Assembly (NCBI GenBank): GCA_014874455.1
Contig: JADBJL010000014.1
Span: 1-54,982 of the forward strand
DNA length: 54,982 nucleotides
Direction of reading: 5' to 3'
Source: Thermomicrobiaceae bacterium
GTDB lineage: Bacteria; Chloroflexota; Chloroflexia; Thermomicrobiales; Thermomicrobiaceae
Part shown: piece after piece, positions 1-7,890 of the stretch
Numbering within the stretch: position 1 is the first letter of the stretch
How the letters are laid out: each line of letters begins with the position of its first letter
The notes under the pieces: model-generated
Seen by the model: only the letters and a program-made list of their open reading frames with translations
Databases searched by the model: none
Told to the model about the DNA's origin: nothing
Program-made: the position numbers and the translations under genes

Positions 1-123
1 GGAACTACCCCACACTCCCGCGAAGGGGATGGGGCGCATGTCGAGCCGGCGCCGGCCGTAGCCCAGTTCCTCGAGCACATCATTGATGAGTGCGGCTGCG
101 TGTTGCTCTTCTCGCTTGAACAT
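1..123 (-). CDS. ArgS-like protein, N-terminal fragment at window edge
   Basis: From the ATG at 121-123 the minus strand reads 41 codons with no stop up to the edge of the window. The stretch RRLDMRPIPFAGVWG resembles, from memory, the N-terminal region of a variant arginyl-tRNA synthetase seen in Chloroflexi (IPFxGxWG motif); this is recall, not a search. The start lies inside the 3' end of the upstream nucleotidyltransferase gene, overlapping it by 44 bases in another frame, which suggests co-transcription. Too short for a firm assignment. Confidence 0.4.
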   Translation of the reverse strand, partial: MFKREEQHAAALINDVLEELGYGRRRLDMRPIPFAGVWGSS

Positions 124-949
124 TCGTCGACTCCAGCGTCTCGGTCTCCCCTGTCACGCTCGAGTTGTCTTCTCGGCGTTGGTCGTGAGCCGGTTCGCTC
201 CCCTCGATCCGCACCGGTGCCGGGTCGTGCCAGCCGCGCTTCTCAGCCCAGTACCGGTTGGCCCGGTGCAAGCTTTCGAAGGTGCCAGCGTCGCTCCAGA
301 ACCCCCGTAGCTCGACCCAGCGTAGCTCGCCGGCCGCGAGGTACCGGTTATTGACATCGGTGATCTCGAGTTCTCCGCGCTCCGACGGGCGCAGCTCACG
401 GATGTAGTCGAACACACGCGCGTCGTAGAGGTAGAGGCCGGTCACCGCGTAGCGGCTCTGGGGAGATTTCGGCTTCTCTTCGATGCGGATGATCCGGGTC
501 GGATCGTCGGGATCGAAGACCGGGCAACCGAACCGCTCGGGATCGGGGACCCGGGCCAGGAAGATGAGCGCCCCGCCGGTGAAGCTCTCGACCTCAGGGC
601 GGATATCGGCGTCGGTCGTATTGTCGCCCAGGATCACGCAGACATCGTCGCCATCGGCAAACTCCTCGCAGAGTCCTAGCGCTTCGGCGATGCCACCCTC
701 GGACGGCTGGTACGTGTACTCCAGGTGGCGCACACCTAAGTGTTTGCCGTCGCGCAGAACCGGGAGGAAGTGGCCGGCATGCGGCCCGCCGGTGACGACG
801 ATGATCTCGTCGATGCCGGCACGCACCAAGGTGCGGATCGGGTAGTAGATCATCGGCTGGTCGTACACGGGCAGCAGATGCTTGTTGGTGGCGTAGGTCA
901 GCGGGTAGAGCCGCGTACCGAGCCCACCGGCGAGCACAACCCCTTTCAT
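80..949 (-). CDS. rmlA: Glucose-1-phosphate thymidylyltransferase (RmlA-like)
   Basis: 289 residues, the usual size of the short RmlA family. The N-terminus carries the nucleotide-binding signature GGLGTRLYPLT followed by the lysine-containing LLPVYDQPMIYYP. Further on are ILGDNTTD (metal and nucleotide binding) and EEKPKSPQSRYAVTGLYLYD, all in the order expected for sugar-nucleotide transferases that join dTTP to glucose-1-phosphate for dTDP-sugar (rhamnose-type) synthesis. The last 40 or so residues are polar and low in complexity, unlike the core, and overlap the next gene. No other dTDP-sugar genes are in the window, so the end product (cell-surface glycan) is inferred. Confidence 0.85.
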   Translation of the reverse strand: MKGVVLAGGLGTRLYPLTYATNKHLLPVYDQPMIYYPIRTLVRAGIDEIIVVTGGPHAGHFLPVLRDGKHLGVRHLEYTYQPSEGGIAEALGLCEEFADGDDVCVILGDNTTDADIRPEVESFTGGALIFLARVPDPERFGCPVFDPDDPTRIIRIEEKPKSPQSRYAVTGLYLYDARVFDYIRELRPSERGELEITDVNNRYLAAGELRWVELRGFWSDAGTFESLHRANRYWAEKRGWHDPAPVRIEGSEPAHDQRREDNSSVTGETETLESTNVQARRATRSRTHQ

Positions 950-1405
950 CGTCCCCCCGTCCCTGTCACCCGAATCCGTGGGACGCGCCCGTCGGGGTGG
1001 GCATTACCGTGCCAGCCACCACACGACCACCGGCGCCGAACCGGCGCACCATCCAAGTATAGCATCACCCTGCTTGCCGCCAGCGAACGCCCCTGGTGGG
1101 CCTCAGGGATACGCTCGATCCACGCTCGGCAGTCTCAGTCCTGTGTGCGTCCATCTCTCCGAGCAAGACGAGCCTGGACAGTCTTCACAGGGTAGAGCGT
1201 GTTCGTCCCATCCAGGCCGGGCGGAGAACAGGGGGAGAGCAGCGCGCTGCTCTCCCCTCGTTGTGGTCGCCCCTGACATGAGCAGCGGTGCGTAGCGTGA
1301 CGGGACCTCGGTGTTCGACGCCTTGATCCTCGCCACCCGCGCTCCTTGGGGCACCTGCACCCAATGCAGCAAGGCGGGTGGTGCCGCAAGTCTTCTCTTC
1401 CCTGC
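950..1405. other. Intergenic region, no gene seen
   Basis: Between the nucleotidyltransferase start and the 3' end of the split permease. The short open frames here have no ribosome site or coherent composition. The only clear structure is the perfect palindrome at 1232-1257. A TATACT on the minus strand at 1056-1061 could be a -10 box for the nucleotidyltransferase, but no matching -35 box was found. Confidence 0.5.
1232..1257. terminator. Perfect 26-bp palindrome, probable terminator
   Basis: Two 13-base arms (GGGGAGAGCAGCG and its exact complement) meet without a spacer, giving a very stable hairpin 150 bases downstream of the permease stop codon on the minus strand. There is no run of T after it on either strand, so if it ends transcription it does so by stem strength or with Rho. 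Confidence 0.5.
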
Positions 1406-2707
1406 TCACTCCACCGGGATCTCACGATAGGCGAGCGTGAGATCGATTCCTTGTCGGCGCCGCCACCAGCGGGCGAGGGCGTAGATCAGGAGGCCGGATA
1501 AGAAGATGGAGATGTTGAGCAGAAACATTCCGAACCCGAGGATCCCTTGCTGCAGCGTGCTCGGATCGAGGCTGATCCCCGAGTACGGGTCGTTGAGGTA
1601 GGCCCACTGCATGATCAGGCAGGCAACGATCGAAAGCGCGCCGACCAGGCTCATCACTGGCAGGCTGCCCAGCCGCCAGGCCACCGGTGATCCCCGGAAG
1701 AGCTCCGGGCGCCGGTAGGGAAGCAGCACCGCACTGAGCGAGACCACGATGAAGGTGAGCAGGAAACCGAAGATGCCCACCAACGTGGCGAAGTAGGGCG
1801 TGAACACGTAGATCGCCAGTGAGACGATCGAGAGGCTACCCATCACCACCAGGCTCACGACCGGCGTGTGGAAGCGCGGGCTCACGTAGGCGAGCCAGGA
1901 CGGCATCAGACCGTCGACCGCGTAGGCCATCAGGTTCCGCGAGGCGTTGAGGATCTGTCCAGGTAACCAGGCGTAACTCCAGAAGATGAAGCCGAAGCCG
2001 ATCAGGAAGGCAAGCAGGAGGTTACCGCTCCCGATCGCGACCAGTTCGTGAAATCTGGGCGCGCCGCTGAGCCCCAGCTCGGCCGCGCCGGCATCGCCGA
2101 GGACGCTGATCGCTCCGATGAGCTGGTCGCCGGCTGCGCGCGTGACGGCCCACACCAGCAGCAGCCCCCAGACGAGCGCGTAGACCACGGTGCCGGGGAT
2201 AGCCCAGACCTGGATCCTGCTGGCCTGTTTGACCTCGCCCCCGATGTAGGCGCTGGAGAAGCTGAAGCCCATCGTCAGGTAGATCCAGGTCATGGCGATG
2301 AGCGTCGTGCGCAGGTCGAACGCTTGCGCAGTGTACCCGCTCGCTTCAATCACCCTGCCGATGGTGTCGTCGAGTCCGGTGAGGCTGGCCAGATGGCGGT
2401 TCAGCTCGCTCGCCAGCCGGTCCGGTGTCTGCGCGAGCGCCGCGACCACAATGAGCACGACGGCGAGCATCGCCAGGGCGAAGAGCAGGTTCTGCACGCG
2501 GAAGAAGACGCCGAGCCCGAGGATAAAGATGCCGGTGAGGGCGACGATGAGCAGTGCGCCGATGGTAAAGGTGCCCCAGGGGCTAGCGGCCCAGTCGGCG
2601 AACCGCAATAGGCCAGGGTTCCCGGTCATGGCCGCGAGGATCCGCATGAGCGGAGCGATGCCGAAGCTGGCCAGGAACGCCGATGGCACGCCGCCGTACA
2701 ACACCCA

Positions 2708-2710
2708 CTA
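2708..2710 (-). other. In-frame TAG in the permease remnant
   Basis: Read on from the rejoined N-terminal half, the codons at the junction are ACG ACT GTC TAG TGG GTG TTG TAC. TAG is one base from TGG (Trp) and TAC (Tyr), residues that fit a membrane helix here. It is either decay after the insertion or proof that the target gene was already dead. Confidence 0.7.
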
Positions 2711-2713
2711 GAC

Positions 2714-2723
2714 AGTCGTGTTC
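2714..2723 (+). repeat. Left attachment-site core
   Basis: AGTCGTGTTC, identical to 19503-19512 and differing on both sides immediately beyond the ten bases. It marks the left chromosome-element junction. A short non-palindromic core shared by both ends is what large serine integrases leave behind. Confidence 0.8.
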
Positions 2724-2781
2724 TGAGAAATACCGACATCACATCTACCTCGCACTCCGACGCCAGCTCGCCGTCGGCTAG
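2722..2781 (+). other. Displaced native 3' end of the integrase gene
   Basis: If the element is circularised by joining the two cores, the integrase frame enters this stretch in phase and reads SEKYRHHIYLALRRQLAVG, then stops at TAG 2779-2781. In the integrated state these codons lie 16.8 kb from the rest of the gene and have no start. The beyond-core reading is direct from sequence; that the circular form exists is inferred. Confidence 0.65.
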
Positions 2782-2997
2782 ACGTATGCGCTGTGCACCG
2801 AGCGCTCGCGGTCGAGGGCGTCCTCGGCCCGCCAGCGTCGATTCCACTACTCCAGCCACCAGTGAAGCAACGGCACCTACCGGCTGGGCGTCGCGCGGCG
2901 GCTGGCCGCGGCGCGGTGACCGGAGCCCGGCGTAAAATTGGGCGCGAGCGAGCCCCGGCGGTGCGGCAACACTGCCGGAGCAGGATGTATTGTGCCG

Positions 2998-3219
2998 TCA
3001 TCCATCGCCGAACAGGCTGTCCCACCGCATCTCAGGCGCCCCGAGCAAGCGGCGGAGCGCAGCCCTGACGTCACGGCCGAAGTTGGTGACCTGGCTGTAG
3101 CGCCAGCGCGGGTGCTGCTGGTTCCAGAGCTTCATCCGCTCGCGAAGCGTGCCGTCCGGGTGCTCGGCCGCTCGGCAACTGTTGCAGCTGTTACCCAGGT
3201 CCCCCCGCCTGGCCAACAT
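2998..3219 (-). CDS. Small hypothetical protein near left end of element
   Basis: 73 residues from ATG 3219. The sequence is polar and coherent, with a CxxC pair near residue 10 and a basic, aromatic middle (MKLWNQQHPRWRYSQVTNF) followed by an amphipathic arginine-rich helix. No family was recognised. It is the first open frame inside the left end of the element on the minus strand. The upstream 115 bases separate it from the next minus-strand gene and no clear ribosome site is visible, so it could also be a remnant. The 2782-2997 stretch beside it holds nothing recognisable. Confidence 0.45.
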   Translation of the reverse strand: MLARRGDLGNSCNSCRAAEHPDGTLRERMKLWNQQHPRWRYSQVTNFGRDVRAALRRLLGAPEMRWDSLFGDG

Positions 3220-3334
3220 TATGCGGCACGGGATGTGAACTAATGCAGGCGGAAATCTCTCCAGGCGGCTCGCCGGAGACCCGTGCGCCAGCTCAGGATT
3301 CTTTCGTTCGGAATTCCGGTTTTTTCCTGGCGTG

Positions 3335-4093
3335 TCACGGCTCGATGTTATCCACGGGAGCCTCCTTGACGGGCCCCCAGGGGCTCGTCCACAGCTCGAT
3401 GTTACCCACGGGAACCCCCTCGACAGCCCCCCAGTGGCTCGTCCACAGGAGGACGGTGTAGCGGGCCGTCCCGTCGGGGCCGATCAGGACGGCGTCGCTG
3501 CGGTGTCGCTCGTACCAGTACCGGTAGGCGAGCTGCTGGTCTTCCCCCCGCCAGGGGGCGAAGCCCAGGAAGTCACGGACAACGGCCAGCCGTGCCTGGC
3601 GCTGGTCGGCCGGCAGGTCGTACCACCTGACCACCTGCTGTGCCAGGGTAGCGGCCATCAGTGGGGGCAGGTCAGGGGCGGCGGTGAAGAGCTGATCCAT
3701 CGCTCTGGCTTCCGCTGGTGTCACCGGCCACGGCTCCCCGGCCAGGCGTTGCCAGGCGGCGATCGCAGCCAGCACCAGGGGCTGGTGGGGGACGGGGTCG
3801 GCGAGGAAGTCCCAGAGCGTGGGGAGAGCGCCGGCTTGCGCAGCTTCCCGGTTCCAGGCGGCCCAGGCGGCCTTCACGGTGTCGAGGGAGTGCCGCTCCT
3901 TCTTCGACTGGTGAGGCGATAGGCCGTCTGGGAAGCCTGCAGCCTTGGCCAGCTCGGTGCTGGGGTTGCGGCGGAGACGTTGGAACGTCTCGTAGGCCTG
4001 CTCGGCGGTGTATCGCTGTGACCAGAACCAGCGGTAGACCTCTCGAAGCCACGGCTCCTTGTTGCGGAACGGCTGCTGCGCTCGGCGGGCCAT
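3335..4093 (-). CDS. Hypothetical element protein with duplicated C-terminus
   Basis: 252 residues from ATG 4093, chosen because the longer frame upstream to 4222 runs through the ATTTCCCC repeats. Mostly helical, tryptophan-rich and charged (for example EPWLREVYRWFWSQRYTAEQ), without membrane segments. The last 38 residues are two imperfect copies of an 18-residue unit (LLWTSHWGAVEGVPVGNI and LWTSPWGPVKEAPVDNI) made by a 54-bp tandem duplication. The gene is divergent from the excisionase-like gene at 4198. I do not recognise the family; its position suggests an element maintenance or regulatory role, which is inference only. Confidence 0.6.
   Translation of the reverse strand: MARRAQQPFRNKEPWLREVYRWFWSQRYTAEQAYETFQRLRRNPSTELAKAAGFPDGLSPHQSKKERHSLDTVKAAWAAWNREAAQAGALPTLWDFLADPVPHQPLVLAAIAAWQRLAGEPWPVTPAEARAMDQLFTAAPDLPPLMAATLAQQVVRWYDLPADQRQARLAVVRDFLGFAPWRGEDQQLAYRYWYERHRSDAVLIGPDGTARYTVLLWTSHWGAVEGVPVGNIELWTSPWGPVKEAPVDNIEP
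3341..3448. repeat. 54-bp tandem duplication
   Basis: Two adjacent copies, 3341-3394 and 3395-3448, each starting CTCGATGTTA and ending CTCGTCCACAG. They are clearly similar but have diverged at several positions. Since 54 is a multiple of three the reading frame is kept and the minus-strand protein ends in two copies of the same unit. Confidence 0.9.
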
Positions 4094-4142
4094 TTCCCCG
4101 TTTTCCCTCGATTTCCCCAGGAGTATCCCGCTGTATTTCCCC
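4092..4142. promoter_or_regulatory. ATTTCCCC repeats, candidate operator
   Basis: Exact ATTTCCCC octamers at 4092-4099, 4111-4118 and 4135-4142, plus the degenerate GTTTTCCC at 4100-4107, all in the same direction. They sit in the gap between divergent genes, and the first copy covers the start codon of the minus-strand gene. This is a plausible binding array for an element repressor or the excisionase-like protein. Confidence 0.45.
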
Positions 4143-4197
4143 AGTCGGGAGCCAGTATACCGCATCCCAGCTATCGAATGGGGCGGGAGGTGCAGCG

Positions 4198-4386
4198 ATG
4201 AACCTAGACGGATACCTAACAACCAGTCAGACGGCTCGGCGGCTCGGAGTGAGCCAGGAGCTAGTGCGGATCTGGGCGAAGCGGGGGCGGCTGCCGGCCC
4301 TAGTCACACCTTATGGCAAGTTATATCCAACCGAGGCCGTCGAGCGGCTGGCCGCTGAGCGGCGCGAGCGCGCGGCACGGGGATAG
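4198..4386 (+). CDS. MerR/excisionase-type helix-turn-helix protein
   Basis: 62 residues from ATG 4198 with GGGAGG eight bases upstream. YLTTSQTARRLGVSQELVRIWAKRGRLPA is a winged helix-turn-helix of the excisionase type, followed by the expected wing (VTPYGKLYPTEAVERL) and a basic tail. Such small proteins act as recombination directionality factors or as transcription regulators in integrative elements. Here it opens the plus-strand replication gene row, so it could be the partner that lets the serine integrase excise the element or the switch that starts replication. Confidence 0.75.
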   Translation: MNLDGYLTTSQTARRLGVSQELVRIWAKRGRLPALVTPYGKLYPTEAVERLAAERRERAARG

Positions 4387-4397
4387 GAGGCAGCGCT

Positions 4398-4613
4398 ATG
4401 ACGGTACAGCGCCGGACGACGGCGCCCGCCCCGGATCGCTTGGGGGGCCACGGGGGCGGGCGTGACGGCCGGACAGCAGACTGCCGGCGCCCAGCTAGTG
4501 TACCGCCGGAGATCATCCGGCGGTATGGCAGTGACGACACGGCCGCCGGCGCGGTGCTGGCTGACCTCGTGCTCGTAGCGCCGACCAGATCGGAGAGCAG
4601 CGATGATGCGTAG
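4398..4613 (+). CDS. Small hypothetical protein of the replication operon
   Basis: 71 residues from ATG 4398 with a strong AGGAGG just upstream, the reason it is accepted although the sequence is uninformative. The first half is glycine, arginine and proline rich and probably disordered; the second half (PPEIIRRYGSDDTAAGAVLADLVLVA) could form a helix. It overlaps the start of the primase-like gene by 11 bases, indicating coupled translation. No family recognised. Confidence 0.5.
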   Translation: MTVQRRTTAPAPDRLGGHGGGRDGRTADCRRPASVPPEIIRRYGSDDTAAGAVLADLVLVAPTRSESSDDA

Positions 4614-5253
4614 ACACGCCGCGCCCCCGGCTGAGGATGCAGGGGCGACGGGCGGCGGGACTGGGGATCCGCTCGACATCAAGCATATCCCCAACCGTTG
4701 GACGACTACCGCCACGCAGATGTCCGACGAGGATTTGGCTTGGTGGTTGGCCGATGCGAGGATCGTGCTCGCCGACGCCGCTGGCGATGACCCTGCCAGT
4801 GTCTCGACTCGCGAGATCGCGACATTGATGCACCAGGCCATCACGCGCGAGCTCATGCTGCGCCGTCGCGCCGGCGCCCGCAAGTCCGCGTCGACCAGCG
4901 GCCTGTCGCGCGAGCAAGCCCGGCGGCTCCGCGAGCAGATCCGCCAGCGGCTCGATCTGGTGGGGCTGATCGCCGAGGACGTGCCGGATCTTCGTCGCTG
5001 CGGCTCGAGCTGGCGCGGGCGATGCCCACTGCACGGTGGTGACAACCCCGCGTCGCTGACGGTCTGGCCCGAGCGCGGCGCCTGGCGTTGCTGGTCGTGT
5101 GCCGCCGGCGGCGACGGCCTGAGCTGGCTGCTGGCTACTCGCCCCCAACTGGACTTTAGGGCTGCGCTGGCCTACGCCGCGATGCGCGCTGGCCTGCCGG
5201 CTGCGGCCGCCGTCGCCTGGCCGTCCCGGCGCCGGGACGGAGACCGCAGATGA
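4603..5253 (+). CDS. CHC2 zinc-finger primase-like protein
   Basis: 216 residues. The C-terminal third contains CPLHGGDNPASLTVWPE and then WRCWSCAAGGDGLSWL, the CxxH...CxxC zinc finger of DnaG-type primases that binds single-stranded template. The catalytic TOPRIM domain is absent, so alone it cannot be a complete primase. Preceded by a helical region around residues 95-125 and a low-complexity N-terminus. It ends in a 4-bp ATGA overlap with the helicase-like gene, so the two proteins probably work as one primase-helicase for element replication. Confidence 0.75.
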   Translation: MMRRHAAPPAEDAGATGGGTGDPLDIKHIPNRWTTTATQMSDEDLAWWLADARIVLADAAGDDPASVSTREIATLMHQAITRELMLRRRAGARKSASTSGLSREQARRLREQIRQRLDLVGLIAEDVPDLRRCGSSWRGRCPLHGGDNPASLTVWPERGAWRCWSCAAGGDGLSWLLATRPQLDFRAALAYAAMRAGLPAAAAVAWPSRRRDGDRR

Positions 5254-7364
5254 TCGCGCGCTGCCCGCTCTGCATGTCAGAGCTCGTCGAGCTCGGCCCG
5301 GACGCGGTGTGCACCTCTGGGCACTGGCTCAGACGCGATCCCGACACCGGCGAGCTCAGGCCATCCGAGCAGTCGACCGACCAGGGCGCGCCGGAGCCGG
5401 AAGAGGATCGCACACGGGAGACGCAGGCGTCCAGGCTCGTCAGGCTCGCGCTAGCGAGTGGTGTCGAGCTCTGGCACACGCCAGACGGAGAGGCCTGGGC
5501 GACACTCCCTGCTGGTGACCATCGAGAGCACTGGCCACTTACGTCCCGTGCCGTCCGCGACTGGCTGCAACACCAGTACTATCGGCACTACGAGCGACTA
5601 GCGCATACCCAGGCCATGCAAGACGCGCTCTCAGCGCTCGCTGGTCGGGCCCGCTTCGAGGGTGCGGAGCATCCGGTCTATGTCCGCGTCGCCGAGCACG
5701 ACGGCGCGATCTACCTCGACCTCGCCGATCCCCAGTGGCGCGCCGTCGAGATCACCGCCGATGGATGGCGCGTGGTGACCGACCCACCAGTGCGGTTCAG
5801 GCGGGCGCGGGGGATGCAGCCGCTGCCGGAGCCGCAGCGTGGCGGCAGCCTCGATCTGCTGTGGCGCTACGTCAACGTCACTGAGGCCGACCGGCCGCTG
5901 GTCAAGGGCTGGGCGGCGATGACGCTCGCACCGCACGGGCCGTACCCGGTGCTTGCGCTCGGCGGCGAGCAGGGCTCGGGCAAGAGCACGACCGCGCGCG
6001 TCCTACGACGACTGGTCGACCCCAACGAGGCCGACCTGCGCTCAGAGCCGCGCGAGGTGCGCGACCTCGCCATCGCGGCCCGCAACGGCTGGGTGGTGGC
6101 GATCGACAACGCCAGTCGCCTGCCTCAGTGGCTCAGCGACGCACTCTGCCGGCTGAGCACCGGCGCCGGGTTTGCGACGCGTGAGCTCTACAGTGACCAC
6201 GACGAGATCATCATGCAGGCGCAGCGGCCCGTGATCATCACCTCGATCACCGACGTGGTGACCTCGCCCGACTTGCTCGACCGCGCGCTGGTGGTGACCT
6301 GTCCGACGCTGCCGGATGACCAGCGCGAGCCCGAGGAGGCCTTCTGGCGGCGGTTTGAGGCTGACCGGCCGCTGATCCTGGGAGCGCTGTGTGACCTGGC
6401 CAGCCGGGCGCTCCGCGAGCTGCCGCAGGTGCGGCTCGAGCGCTATCCGCGCATGGCCGACTTCGCGCGCTGGGCAGTCGCTGCGCTGGGCATGGAGAGC
6501 GGCGTGCTCGAGCGCTACCAGGACAACCGGCGTACCGCGATCAGCACCGCGATCGAGGCCTCGCCGGTCGCTGAGGCCGTCTTGGCATACATGGTGGGAC
6601 GCGAGACGTGGGAGGGGACGGCGAGCGAGCTGTTGGCCGAGCTGGACGCCGCGGCTGATGACGAGACCCGGCGCCGACGCGAGCGGCTCAAGAGCTGGCC
6701 CAAGACGGCCCGCGGGCTCGCGGGTGAGTTCCGGCGGCTAGCACCAGCGCTCCGGGCTCAGGGCTTGGTGGTGACCTTCAGCCGGCGGGGGCACGGCGGT
6801 ACCCGCCGCATTTCAATGTGGCTAACCGACAGGAGCGGCGATGACGGTGGCGGCGGAGCTGGCACGACTGCAGGAGACCACCGCCGCATCCCATCGGAAC
6901 AGAGAGAGACACCGCCGCCACCAGAACAGAGGAGGGCGCAACCGTCACCATCGTCACCATCGCCACCGCCGCCTCAAGATGCCGATACAGACGCGGATCT
7001 TTCGGGTGACGGTCGGGTGACAGTGGGTGACGGTGGTGACGCAGACCGTCACCGCGACCGTCACCGCGATTTTCCGCATGCGGACGGCGAAAACCAGCAG
7101 CGGGTGACAGTGGGTGACGGTGGTGACGGTCGATTGCACCTCTATTCTAATGGCGTTGACCAACGGCTGCTGGAGACACTGTGCCAGCGCGGGCGGGCGC
7201 CGGTGTGGGAGCTGGCATGGGGCGTTGGGCTCTCGGACACCGAGGCCGTGGCGGCTGCCCAGCGGCTGCTGGATGCCGGGCTGATCCAGCGCGTTGGAGA
7301 CGACCTGCGGGCACCGCTCGGCGTGTGGTCCGAGGTCGCGCTGGCGAGGGAGGTGCGGCGATGA
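5250..7364 (+). CDS. Phage/plasmid-type replicative helicase-like ATPase
   Basis: 704 residues. N-terminal zinc ribbon (CPLCMSEL at 5-12, C21, H24), a central P-loop LGGEQGSGKSTTAR with a following acidic Walker B-like VVAIDNASRLPQW and sensor-like VIITSITDVV, in the layout of virus and plasmid SF3/AAA+ replicative helicases. A proline- and aspartate-rich linker (about 530-640) precedes a C-terminal winged-helix-like segment. It overlaps the primase-like gene upstream and a small ORF downstream by 4 bases each. The linker DNA is packed with GTGACGGT octamers. Predicted to unwind element DNA. Confidence 0.75.
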   Translation: MIARCPLCMSELVELGPDAVCTSGHWLRRDPDTGELRPSEQSTDQGAPEPEEDRTRETQASRLVRLALASGVELWHTPDGEAWATLPAGDHREHWPLTSRAVRDWLQHQYYRHYERLAHTQAMQDALSALAGRARFEGAEHPVYVRVAEHDGAIYLDLADPQWRAVEITADGWRVVTDPPVRFRRARGMQPLPEPQRGGSLDLLWRYVNVTEADRPLVKGWAAMTLAPHGPYPVLALGGEQGSGKSTTARVLRRLVDPNEADLRSEPREVRDLAIAARNGWVVAIDNASRLPQWLSDALCRLSTGAGFATRELYSDHDEIIMQAQRPVIITSITDVVTSPDLLDRALVVTCPTLPDDQREPEEAFWRRFEADRPLILGALCDLASRALRELPQVRLERYPRMADFARWAVAALGMESGVLERYQDNRRTAISTAIEASPVAEAVLAYMVGRETWEGTASELLAELDAAADDETRRRRERLKSWPKTARGLAGEFRRLAPALRAQGLVVTFSRRGHGGTRRISMWLTDRSGDDGGGGAGTTAGDHRRIPSEQRETPPPPEQRRAQPSPSSPSPPPPQDADTDADLSGDGRVTVGDGGDADRHRDRHRDFPHADGENQQRVTVGDGGDGRLHLYSNGVDQRLLETLCQRGRAPVWELAWGVGLSDTEAVAAAQRLLDAGLIQRVGDDLRAPLGVWSEVALAREVRR
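6941..7130. repeat. GTGACGGT octamer cluster and 28-bp direct repeat (origin candidate)
   Basis: Octamer GTGACGGT at 7006, 7027, 7114 and 7123 and its complement ACCGTCAC at 6941, 7045 and 7057: seven copies in 190 bases. A 28-bp sequence is also exactly repeated at 7014-7041 and 7101-7128, giving the protein a repeated RVTVGDGGD. All lie in the low-complexity linker of the helicase gene. Clustered iterons inside or beside a rep gene are typical of replication origins; simple codon repeats are the alternative. Confidence 0.5.
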
Positions 7365-7501
7365 CTGCGCGGCGCACTCGGCTCACCCGGGCTGAACGCG
7401 AGCAGTTCTGCGCGGCGCTGCAGCGTGGGACTGGCTGGGAGTCGTGGTGCGCCGAGCTTGTGAGGGAGGCCCCTGTGGTTGGAGCGGGTGACCTGGAATG
7501 A
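7361..7501 (+). CDS. Small hypothetical protein (46 aa)
   Basis: Starts with an ATGA overlap at the helicase stop and itself ends in an ATGA-type overlap with the next gene, so translation coupling on both sides supports it. The sequence (TRLTRAEREQFCAALQRGTG then WESWCAELVREAP) is helical and charged, with no recognised family. Longer in-frame versions starting at 7181 would run inside the helicase gene and are not needed. Confidence 0.55.
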   Translation: MTARRTRLTRAEREQFCAALQRGTGWESWCAELVREAPVVGAGDLE

Positions 7502-7890
7502 GCCAGAATGAGCTGACCCCACGCCAGAAGCGCTTTGCGGCCGAGCTGGTGGCGGCCAAGTCGCTCAGGGACGCCTGCGAGCAGGCCGGGGTGAGCGAGG
7601 CCACGGCCAAGCGCTGGCTGAAGCAGTCGGCCATGCGGGCGCTGGTGCGGGAGCTGTCCCACCAGATGCTGGAAGAGCTGACCCGGCGGCTCCGCCAGCT
7701 CGGTGGGCAGGCGGCCGAGACACTGGAGCAGGCCATGCGGTCTGGCGATGCCTCCTGGTCGGCCAGGATCAGGGCGGCGGACAGCGTGCTCGGCCACCTC
7801 CTGAAGGTCAGCGAGCTCCTGGAGCTGGAAGAGCGGGTGAGCTGGCTTGAGGAGGCGTTGAAGGGAAGGAGCGGCAGGCATGAGCCTTGA
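7498..7890 (+). CDS. Helix-turn-helix protein, terminase small subunit-like
   Basis: 130 residues. LTPRQKRFAAELVAAKSLRDACEQAGVSEATAKRWLK matches the N-terminal HTH of phage small terminases and the related phBC6A51-type proteins, followed by a long helix with SARIRAADSVLGHLLKV and a charged coiled C-terminus. In phages this protein picks the packaging site; no large terminase is visible here, so in this element it may redirect a helper phage or serve another DNA-binding role. It couples to the small ORF upstream and overlaps the zinc-ribbon gene by 11 bases. Confidence 0.7.
   Translation: MSQNELTPRQKRFAAELVAAKSLRDACEQAGVSEATAKRWLKQSAMRALVRELSHQMLEELTRRLRQLGGQAAETLEQAMRSGDASWSARIRAADSVLGHLLKVSELLELEERVSWLEEALKGRSGRHEP

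Larger units (their letters stand above)
1406..2723 (-). pseudogene. APC-family amino-acid permease, C-terminal part (split by element)
   Basis: The open part (432 codons from GTG 2704) has about nine hydrophobic membrane segments and ends in a basic tail. It resembles the amino acid-polyamine-organocation permeases but lacks the first helices and the conserved N-terminal substrate region. Those are found at 19503-19844. Joining the two pieces across the shared 10-bp repeat (2714-2723 and 19503-19512) restores one frame of about 549 codons. However, the second codon after the junction (2708-2710) is TAG where a Trp or Tyr codon would be expected. The gene therefore seems inactivated first by insertion and also by a point change. 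Confidence 0.85.
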
